This document shows, piece after piece, positions 13,159 through 21,761 of a DNA stretch of 64,000 nucleotides. Numbering within the stretch: position 1 is the first letter of the stretch; every line of letters begins with the position of its first letter. The DNA is from Chondrosia reniformis (lineage: Eukaryota > Porifera > Demospongiae > Chondrillida > Chondrillidae), in the NCBI GenBank assembly GCA_947172415.1, contig OX359194.1, forward strand, positions 2,728,001 through 2,792,000, written 5' to 3'. The position numbers and the translations under genes are program-made. The notes under the pieces were generated by a model. The model was not told the origin of the DNA, ran no database searches, and saw nothing but the letters and a program-made list of their open reading frames with translations.

Positions 13159-13605
13159 GAATAACAGAGTTTTGTAGAACTTCGCGAGTTGTTGGGAGAG
13201 TGGAAGAGTCTATAAATGAATTTAAATTTCACTATACGGTATGCATATTGTTAGAATAATGTAATGGAAAGTAAGGCGAGCTCTGCTTGAGCTATTACCG
13301 TAACTGTCCGTAAAGAAGCCGCGGACTCAAATAAATATAGAAGGCGGGGGTCAGAATTCGTAAATAGAAGCCGATTTTCGCTAGTAATTGGGTCGAAGTG
13401 TAGACCGAACGCGACGTCTAACTAATAGAGTAAGGATTCCGTCTAACTAGCTTTATATTTTAATTTGCAGAAGCGTTACCAAAGCGATAGTACAACGATG
13501 TCTTCTTCAAGTATAAGCCTTGAAGTGCGCTCCGAAGAAGACTGGGTGCTTGGGCGATCGGCGCGGAAGCGAGATCTAATTCTTTTACGATTTCGGGGCC
13601 GGGGC
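13159..13605 (+). pseudogene. Two orphan exon-like segments cut by an inverted-repeat element
   Basis: Segment 13159-13238 follows a long T run plus AG and ends at gtatgc; it reads ITEFCRTSRVVGRVEESINE and continues FKFHYT. Segment 13471 onward follows atttgcag and continues in phase 0 with KRYQSDSTT, MSSSSISLEVRSEEDWVLGR and SARKRD. The frame then runs straight into the left terminal repeat of the element at 13605. Both have local base composition richer in G+C than their surroundings. I do not recognise the protein. It may be the remnant of a gene interrupted by insertion, or non-functional sequence open by chance. Confidence 0.3.
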
Positions 13606-14177
13606 CGGTGTCACAGGATATTTTATCCCCCGTGTATTTTATCCGCCCGGATAGTATAAACTATCCGGGCGGATAAACGAAACTAGGAAATTTTATCCTA
13701 CCCTAGGATAATTTATCCTATACTCTACGATTTAAGCGTATCATCATGAAATCCTTTAGATACATAAGAAGCAACCTTGGGCCGAAAAGTGGATACAATT
13801 TTAGGATTTTCAGCTATCCTCACGGCTAATGATAAGAGAGCATTGAGACAGCAGGCTGAGAAATTTGATGAACGAAACGGTGTTCTATTTCGAAAAACCG
13901 TGAAGAATGACACAGGAGAGTTGTTGATGCAGTGAGTTATCACAAGCTTATTATTATTAATTAACATTCATATGTATAAATGATTAGGATAAATTATCCT
14001 AGTATATTTCATCCCCCAGATAAAATATCCTAGGATATACTATCCTAGAGTAGGATATAATTTCCTAGGGTTGGATAAATTTTCCTAGGATAAAGTATCC
14101 CAGGGGGATATTTTATCCTAGGAAAATTTATCCATGGGGATAAAATCTAGGGGAGATAGAATTTACTGTGACACCGG
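13605..14177. mobile_element. 573-bp inverted-repeat element rich in GGATAAA/TTTATCC palindromes
   Basis: Ends CCGGTGTCACAG (13605) and CTGTGACACCGG (14166-14177) are perfect inverted repeats. Both subterminal zones are packed with variants of GGATAATTTATCC, TATCCTAGGATA and ATCCGCCCGGAT. The centre (about 13780-13935) keeps a frame reading LTANDKRALRQQAEKFDERN, then GVLFRKTVKN and a stop. That resembles the region before the H2C2 zinc-binding motif of Ty3/gypsy integrases, so the centre may be captured retroelement sequence. The right end lies 20 bp before a TATA box. Confidence 0.65.
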
Positions 14178-14196
14178 GTCAAAAATGCAAAAATAC

Positions 14197-14204
14197 TATA
14201 TAAG
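14197..14204 (+). promoter_or_regulatory. TATA box of the first class C GPCR gene
   Basis: TATATAAG lies 62 bp before the ATG at 14259, inside an otherwise GC-rich patch. A start of transcription about 30 bp downstream would fall after the ATG at 14214 and before the one at 14259, which supports the latter as the translation start. Confidence 0.5.
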
Positions 14205-14258
14205 CGCGCGCGTATGGCACGCCGTAATCAGTATACTCGGAGTGCTGGTCCAGATACT

Positions 14259-17036
14259 ATGGAATACTCACTTTCCGCTACTCGCAAAGGTTTGCTTTAC
14301 AGCTTGTTGTTGGTCCTCCTTCTCCCCCCTCCTTTACAAGGTGAAGCAGTAGTCCTAAAAGAGCAGAATCCTGAAAGTCGCAACTCCTCCACAGATATAC
14401 TAATCGGAGCTCTATTTCCTTTCCATGAATTTAGTAGTCACGATGTGTCCACTTGCAACGGAACTGAAAGATTCAATCCTCGTTCTTTTCAGAGTGCTGC
14501 TGCTATGATATATGCTATAGAGATGGCAAATAACCAGAGCGATTCGTATCGATTAGTTTACGAAATTCGAGACACTTGTCGTAGCACAATTATAGGACAA
14601 TCACAGACAATCGCATTCCTCCCATTTGGGGTTAGGACTTCGGGTACAGAATGTGTCAATTCTGCAGTCACTGCCAGTGCTGTTATTGGAGCAGCGTCTT
14701 CTTCCGTGTCCCTGCAAGTTCAGGGTTTGTTGAGGCTGTTTTCAATCCCACAGATTTCACATATTTCAACTTCCGATGAACTCAGCGACAAAACTCTGTA
14801 CGGATACTTCTTTAGAACGGTACCTCCCGATCGTTTTCAGTCTCAAGTTATGCATTCTCTTACTGATTTATATAATTGGTCGTATGTTGCTACAACTCAC
14901 CTTGGCAACAGTTATGGAAGACATGGTATCAAGGGTTTCAAAGATCTCTTTTTAGGAGGAAATAGTAGCAATTGTTTAGCCTCAGAGTTTGAGATAGATG
15001 ACGACGAAACAGATGTTGAACAATATGTTAACTTTACTAAGAGACTTGATAAAGAATGGAGAAGAAACACATCTGTGTTAGTGTATTTTGGACTAGCAGA
15101 TCAGGCACATCGCATCATAAAAGCAATAAACAGTTCAAATCTCAGCGGGAAACCCCTGACATGGATAGCATCTGATGGAGCAGCCACTAATATTGATGGT
15201 TCCCTTCATTCTTTGGTAGAAGGAATGCTTGGTATTGCACCAGTTGCTTTTCCTCTTGATGAATGTTTTAACACCTGGTTCAGGGAGTTTGTATCCAGAC
15301 CAGAGTATGCCAATCACTCTTGGTTTAAAGAGTATAAAGAACTTTCTAACTGCACAGATAATTGCAACATTGACTTTGATGATTACATATCTGCTTTTGC
15401 TCGTGATGCTATCTTTGCTATAGTTGATGCACTACGTCAATTACACAAGGATGCCTGCTCCAACATAACTGGTGTTTGTAACAATATGACAGATCAACAA
15501 TCAAATCTACGAGTTGATGGAGAAAAATTGAGAGATTATTTACAAAATGTTACAGATCGACAGTCTGGTGATCGTCTCTTCAATGATGACCAGGATAGGT
15601 TAGGCAACTTTGGTGTTTTCAATTTACAATTCAATGAGTCCTCGAACAGTTATGAGTTCAAGCGAGTAGGCACCTGGAATGTACAAACAGGTTTAAGCTT
15701 TGATGAGAGCATCCCAATTAGGTGGAATAAGGGAAATGACAAAGTACCTGATTCTATATGTATGACTGAATGTGGCATTGGTACTAGTAGGGATGTGATA
15801 GAAGAAGTAGGTAAGTGTTGCTGGGCTTGTGTACCATGCGATGATAATGAAATAGGTGACGGCTCTACATGTACTGCATGTAAACCTTCCGAAAGAGCGT
15901 CCTCTGATGGATCACAATGTATCCCTCTACCTCGTGACTATCTGGAGTGGAGCAATGGTTGGAGCATTGCACTTATTTTCATCAGCACTATTGGCCTGAT
16001 TGCAACTGTAGTTTCAGCCATTATATACTATGCTAATAAGCAGCGCCAAGAGATCAGGGCCAGTAACTTGGTAATGAGTGCAGTGATTTTGGTTGGTGTT
16101 TTGTTGTGTTTTATTTTGCCCTTCTTTTACCTGGGAGAGCCCTTTCCAGTCACCTGTGCCTTCCGAAGGGCTGGTATTGGAATCTGTTTTTCCATATGTT
16201 TTGGTGCAATTTTAGTAAAAGTATCAGTAGTTTTTAGAATAGTTCGTAGTGTTGTCCGTGGAAAGTCAATCAAGCCTCCTAATTTTATAGGTTGGCAAAG
16301 TCAGCTTCTTTTAGTGGGCATTATCATAGGTGGTCAGGTCATATTGAATGTTGGGTGGCTTATAATAGAGAAACCAGCTGTTAGTGAAAATCTGCTGATA
16401 GCTCACACATCCTTAGAGTTGCGTTGTGCTGCCGATCCCATCATCGGACTGGCTATAACAATGTCCTACAATGCTCTCTTGTTGGTTGTTAGTGTAGTAA
16501 TGAGCCTGATCACAGGGAAGAAGGCCCCCAAGGAGTACAATGAGACAAGATTCCTTCAGATATCCACTTTAATCTTAGGTATAACTTTCATCTCTTTCCT
16601 TCCTACGTACTTTTCCACTGCCTACATTAATGGTGATTTTGTGATTTTGACTCAGACTATTGTGATTGTACTGACTGCCTATATAATTCTCTTCTTCTTT
16701 ATCATCCACAAAGTGTACACTTCATATTTTTCAAAGAAAAAAGACACCAGCGTAGTGGGAAAAGACCTTAGTTCCTTTTCAGGCAGGAAGAAGACTACTG
16801 AAAAAGTAAATATTTCACAAATTTCTAGATATAGTGCAAGGGTCAATACAGATATGAACTCTTCCATTGCTGATGGTCTTGAATCAATGCCATATCCCAA
16901 AGCCATAGAGCCATCAACTATAGTTACTGAGACACAGAATATAAAAACAAATGGTGACCGTGGTGTAGAGGATGGTGAAAATACAACTGGTGACATGATT
17001 AAGAAGACTGTAAAGAAGGAAGCTGGTAAAGATTAA
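14259..17036 (+). CDS. Metabotropic glutamate receptor-like class C GPCR, copy 1 (intronless)
   Basis: A single exon encodes 925 residues. A signal peptide (LLYSLLLVLLLPPPLQGEA) precedes a Venus-flytrap domain (about 30-480) containing SSSVSLQVQGLLRLF, ISTSDELSD and TVPPDRFQ. A nine-cysteine-type Cys-rich segment (about 497-560) follows, then seven hydrophobic helices (about 567-830) with the mGluR-like PKEYNETRF loop, and a polar cytoplasmic tail. The Cys-rich domain separates it from GABA-B receptors. Many N-glycosylation sequons are present. By family knowledge it couples binding of an extracellular amino acid or similar ligand to G proteins. Residues near the ligand alpha-amino and carboxyl groups look kept (Ser in SSVS, Thr in IST, Asp in PPD). 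The side-chain-contacting Arg/Lys of mGluR1 appear replaced. I chose the ATG at 14259, not 14214, because the homology with copy 2 and the signal peptide begin there. Confidence 0.9.
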   Translation: MEYSLSATRKGLLYSLLLVLLLPPPLQGEAVVLKEQNPESRNSSTDILIGALFPFHEFSSHDVSTCNGTERFNPRSFQSAAAMIYAIEMANNQSDSYRLVYEIRDTCRSTIIGQSQTIAFLPFGVRTSGTECVNSAVTASAVIGAASSSVSLQVQGLLRLFSIPQISHISTSDELSDKTLYGYFFRTVPPDRFQSQVMHSLTDLYNWSYVATTHLGNSYGRHGIKGFKDLFLGGNSSNCLASEFEIDDDETDVEQYVNFTKRLDKEWRRNTSVLVYFGLADQAHRIIKAINSSNLSGKPLTWIASDGAATNIDGSLHSLVEGMLGIAPVAFPLDECFNTWFREFVSRPEYANHSWFKEYKELSNCTDNCNIDFDDYISAFARDAIFAIVDALRQLHKDACSNITGVCNNMTDQQSNLRVDGEKLRDYLQNVTDRQSGDRLFNDDQDRLGNFGVFNLQFNESSNSYEFKRVGTWNVQTGLSFDESIPIRWNKGNDKVPDSICMTECGIGTSRDVIEEVGKCCWACVPCDDNEIGDGSTCTACKPSERASSDGSQCIPLPRDYLEWSNGWSIALIFISTIGLIATVVSAIIYYANKQRQEIRASNLVMSAVILVGVLLCFILPFFYLGEPFPVTCAFRRAGIGICFSICFGAILVKVSVVFRIVRSVVRGKSIKPPNFIGWQSQLLLVGIIIGGQVILNVGWLIIEKPAVSENLLIAHTSLELRCAADPIIGLAITMSYNALLLVVSVVMSLITGKKAPKEYNETRFLQISTLILGITFISFLPTYFSTAYINGDFVILTQTIVIVLTAYIILFFFIIHKVYTSYFSKKKDTSVVGKDLSSFSGRKKTTEKVNISQISRYSARVNTDMNSSIADGLESMPYPKAIEPSTIVTETQNIKTNGDRGVEDGENTTGDMIKKTVKKEAGKD

Positions 17037-17559
17037 GTGATTTCATCTGAGGCATGAACACGTTACATATGAAATGTGTGAAAGTGCATGTGTCAACATT
17101 ATATATACTAGTTTTTAGCCACCCCAAGCCTTTTTGTTATAATGATACACTATACCTTTTTGCTTCAGCAGAACATGGACACTATTTACATAATACGTAT
17201 GTGTATTATGAATTAATTAATGAAGAGTATCTAAAGAAATGAATATCAGATTGCTACCTATATGTATGTTTCATGTCACCTGTGCGTGTATATATATAAG
17301 CCCTTCCTCTTATTTGAAATGAGTCTTATAGGGCAGCATTATTCATTCATTAGTTGGTCAAAAAATTTTAGATTGCATGTCGTTCAAGCAATCACTGTGG
17401 TCGGTGGTAGGAATATGACATTGGATGGTGTGACACTCTTTGAGCAGAATATCAATATGTCCCTTCTCCTATACATATATATAATGATATTTAACCTTCT
17501 TGCTAGATGTCTTGCGCGTGTTCTTTGGATTTAATTGATATGCAGTTACATCGTTGGCC

Positions 17560-17830
17560 GTCTTTGGCCAGCATCTATAATCAAGCTTAATCACGTGACT
17601 TCCGTTGTCGCTGTTTCGCGACATGGTTTGATAAGAAAGTCAGCCCCACAGAAGCGATATGCACGCGTCGCTGAGTTGTTCAGTTTACCTTTTGCGTATC
17701 TGTACTAATTTTCTGGTGGAGTGTGGAGTGAAGATGCTGCATAAGCTGGGACTGCTAATCGCGTCTAACTTTTGCTAGCGAATCGCCAGATTAAGAAGAG
17801 GCATCCATGTTTACAGCTTGCGCGAAGTGA
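17560..17830 (+). promoter_or_regulatory. CG-richer patch with donor site, possible promoter and leader exon
   Basis: This stretch has many CG dinucleotides (CACGTGACTTCCG, TTTCGCGAC, GCACGCGTCGC), unlike its surroundings, and ends in a good donor (GCGAA|gtgagt at about 17826). It could supply a noncoding first exon to the downstream receptor, but no coding sequence supports this. Confidence 0.25.
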
Positions 17831-18325
17831 GTAATACTGATTCAACGAATACTTCATTCTGTAACCTTATTACTCCAGGGTGCGTTACTTCAGGCTATAC
17901 AGTGGCACTGTATTGTAAGTATAGCTATAGTAAAACAATCGCTATATGTCTAATTGGTGTCCTGTGTTGTTAATTATGTTTAAAATTTTACGATTCAGCT
18001 TCTGAATTATCTTTGTGAACATTTGTGAATGGTTATTTAATAATGTCGTCTTAAATTTAGTTTACCAGTTTTTAAAATATATATGTTTCTAATTGGCCCT
18101 CCATTGAGTTGTTGACAACTTGCAGCAAACTACAAAAGGCCCTGACCCCTTGTCGTTTACACATATTCATAGATGTGGTAAACAGGCCATTGTTATTTCT
18201 AAGCAATTCAACATTGTTTTCTGCAAATTTTATTTCCATACAGGTAACTGCAATGCGTTATACGTGGATGTTGCTACAGATGCTTCTTCTCTTCCTTATT
18301 TCAGACATTGTAAGATATATATTGA

Positions 18326-21237
18326 TATATTGTGAGAGGAATAAACATGGTATCTAGACATATCCTGCTTCTTCCCTTTTATCTCTTTCCAGCACTGTTG
18401 CAGTTCAAGGAAGATGTCAGACAAGCACCACATTTGTATGTACTATTTTCTCATTTAGGTAGGAGAGAAATTCATACATGCCGAAGTTGATGTGAGAGGA
18501 ATAAACATGGTATCTAGACATGTCCTGCTTCTTCCATTTTATCTCCTTCCAGCACTGTTGCAGTTCAAGGAAGTCATCAGACAAGCACCCCATTTGTATG
18601 TATTATTTTCTCATTTAGGTAGGAGAGAAAGTCATACATGCCGAAGTTGATATGAGAGGAATAAACATGGTATCTAGACATGTCCTGCTTCTTCCATTTT
18701 ATCTCCTTCCAGCTGTGTTGCAGTTCCAGGAAGTCGTCAGACAAGCACCCCATTTGTATGTATTATTTTCTCATTTTTGGTTGGAAAGAAATTCATACAT
18801 GCCAAAGATGGTGTGAGAGGAATATCTAGACATATCCTGCTTCTTCCATTTTATCTCCTTCCAGCAGTGTTGCAGTTCAAGGAAGACGTCTGACAAAGAC
18901 CCCATTTGTATGTACTATTTTCTCATTTTTGGTTGGAAAGAAATTCATACATGCCAAAGTTGATGTGAGAGGAATGAACATGGTATCTAGACATGTCCTG
19001 CTTCTTCCATTTTATCTCCTTCCAGCAGCATTGCAGTTCCAGGAAGTCGTCAGACAAAGACCCCATTTGTATGTACTATTTTCTCATTTTTGGTTGGAAA
19101 GAAATTCATACACGCCAAAGATGGTGTGAGAGGAATAAACATGGTATCTAGACATATCCTGCTTCTTCCATTTTATCTCCTTCCAGAAGTGTTGCAGTTC
19201 AAGGAAAATGTCAGATAACCACCACATTTTTAAGTATTATTTTCTCATTTTTGGTAGGAGGGAAATTCATACATGCCGAAGTTGATGTGAGAGGAATGAA
19301 CATGGTATCTAGACATGTCCTGCTTCTTCCATTTTATCTCCTTCCGGCAGCATTGCAGTTCCAGGAAGTCGTCTGACAAAGACCCCATTTGTATGTACTA
19401 TTTTCTCATTTTTGGTAGGAGGGAAATTCATACATGCCGAAGTTGATGTGAGAGGAATAAACATGGTATCTAGACATATCCTGCTTCTTTCATTTTATCT
19501 CCTTCCAGCAGTGTTGCAGTTCCAGGAAGTCGTCAGACAAGCACCCAATTTGTATGTGTTATTTTCTCATTTAGGTAGGAGAGAAATTCATACATGCCGA
19601 AGTTGATGTGAGAGGATTGAACATGGTATCTAGACATGTCCTGCTTCTTCCATTTTATCTCCTTCCAGCAGCATTGCAGTTCCAGGAAGTCGTCAGACAA
19701 AGACCCCATTTGTATGTACTATTTTCTCATTTAGGTAGGAGAGAAATTCATACACGCCGAAGTTGATGTGAGAGGAATGAACATGGTATCTAGACATATC
19801 CTGCTTCTTCCATTTTATCTCCTTCCAGCAGTGTTGCAGTTCCAGGAAGTCGTCAGACAAGCACCCAATTTGTATGTACTATTTTCTCATTTTTGGTAGG
19901 AGAGAAATTCTTACATGCCGAAGTTGATATGAGAGGAATAAACATGGTATCTAGACATATCCTGCTTCTTCCATTTTATCTCCTTCCAGAAGTGTTGCAG
20001 TTCAAGGAAAATGTCAGATAAGCACCACATTTTTAAGTATTATTTTCTCATTTTTGGTAGGAGGGAAATTCTTACATGCCGAAGTTGATGTGAGAGGAAT
20101 AAACATGGTATCTAGACATATCCTGCTTCTTCCATTTTATCTCCTTCCAGCAGTGTTGCAGTTCCAGGAAGTCGTCAGACAAGCACCCAATTTGTATGTA
20201 CTATTTTCTCATTTTTGGTAGGAGAGAAATTCTTACATGCCGAAGTTGATATGAGAGGAATAAACATGGTATCTAGACATATCCTGCTTCTTCCATTTTA
20301 TCTCCTTCCAGAAGTGTTGCAGTTCAAGGAAAATGTCAGACAAAGACCCCATTTGTATGTACTATTTTCTCATTTTTGGTTGGAAAGAAATTCATACACG
20401 CCAAAGATGGTGTGAGAGGAATAAACATGGTATCTAGACATATCCTGCTTCTTCCATTTTATCTCCTTCCAGCAGTGTTGCAGTTCCAGGAAGTCGTCAG
20501 ACAAGCACCCAATTTGTATGTGTTATTTCCTCATTTAGGTAGGAGAGAAATTCATACACGCCAAAGATGGTGTGAGAGGAATAAACATGGTATCTAGACA
20601 TGTCCTGCTTCTTCCATTTTATCTCCTTCCAGCAGTTTTGCAGTTCCAGGAAGTCGTCAGACAAAGACCCCATTTGTATGTACTATTTTCTCATTTAGGT
20701 AGGAGAGAAATTCATACATGCCGAAGTTGATGTGAGAGGAATGAACATGGTATCTAGACATATCCTGCTTCTTCCATTTTATCTCCTTCCAGCAGCATTG
20801 CAGTTCCAGGAAGTCGTCAGACAAGCACCCAATTTGTATGTATTATTTTCTCATTTTTGGTAGGAGAGAAATTCATACATGCCGAAGTTGATGTGAGAGG
20901 AATGAACATGGTATCTAGACATGTCCTGCTTCTTCCATTTTATCTCCTTCTGGCAGCGTTGCAGTTCCAGGAAGTCGTCAGACAAAGACCCCATTTGTAT
21001 GTACTATTTTCTCATTTTTGGTTTGAAAGAAATTCATACACGCCAAAGATGGTGTGAGAGGAATAAACATGGTATCTAGACATATCCTGCTTCTTCCATT
21101 TTATCTCCTTCCAGAAGTGTTGCAGTTCAAGAAAAATGTCAGATAGGCACCACATTTTTAAGTATTATTTTCTCATTTTTGGTAGGAGGGAAATTCATAC
21201 ATGCCAAAGATGATGTGAGAGGAATGAACATGGTATG
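18326..21237 (+). repeat. Tandem array, about 18 copies of a 161-bp unit
   Basis: GTGAGAGGAATAAACATGGT recurs about every 161 bp, followed each time by TCTAGACATATCCTGCTTC, TTTTATCTCCTTCCAG and CAGTTCCAGGAAGTCGTCAG. Units differ by a few substitutions and by two spacer types (ATTTAGGTAGGAGAG versus ATTTTTGGTTGGAAAG). As 161 is not a multiple of three, no reading frame spans units; each holds only a short frame of about 65 codons. The array occupies most of the spacer between the two receptor genes. Confidence 0.95.
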
Positions 21238-21479
21238 TCATAGCAGATATACTATGACATTACTAATAGAAGTCTCAGGATCAATACAATTTGTACCATA
21301 GTGTCATTATGAGTATAGATGGAAGTCGTATGCCATACAAGTCTTCCGTTTGGTGTATATTCTTGATAGGTTATACCTCGCATGTAGCTAGCATATACAG
21401 TAGGAAGTCGCAACCTATGTGGTATTGTTATAATTAGTCGGTTGACCTCCCATATAGAATACGGAAGTATCCGCGAAGT

Positions 21480-21761
21480 ACCAAACTCCCCAACAAGCAC
21501 GTTTACCGCAGGACAAACAAGCTATTGATAGCTAGCTGTTTAAGAGAGGATATTATCAAAAACAATTGTTACTACTTTAGGTAAGCTACGCTCTACGTAA
21601 GTACAGTAGTAGGATCCCAGTAGTAGTCTATCTAGAAGGACATATGTACGGCTTCACTCGTATATGACTAGTATCCAGCTAGAAGTTTCGAAAGATCTCA
21701 GATTGCTTCGTTATTTTCTTTTTCAGGTATTCAATCTAAACAGTCTGTTGGCGCAGATACT
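21480..21761 (+). promoter_or_regulatory. Probable 5' leader and leader intron of receptor copy 2
   Basis: A donor-like CTAC|gtaagt (about 21597) and a good acceptor ttctttttcag| (about 21726) sit just before the ATG at 21762. Homology to receptor copy 1 begins only about 10 bp before the ATG, so the two genes have unrelated upstream regions. No TATA box was seen here. Confidence 0.35.

Noticed and set aside
14214..14258. Upstream ATG giving 15 extra residues on receptor copy 1
   Set aside because: It lies about 10 bp after the TATA box, precedes the signal peptide, and is absent from the duplicate receptor.
18929..21057. Series of 64-73-codon plus frames beginning MVGEKF or similar
   Set aside because: They arise once per 161-bp unit of the tandem array, do not continue between units, and have no other sign of translation.
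18326..21237. CRISPR-like repeat array
   Set aside because: Units are 161 bp with no unique spacers between identical short repeats, in a eukaryotic context. It is a tandem satellite.
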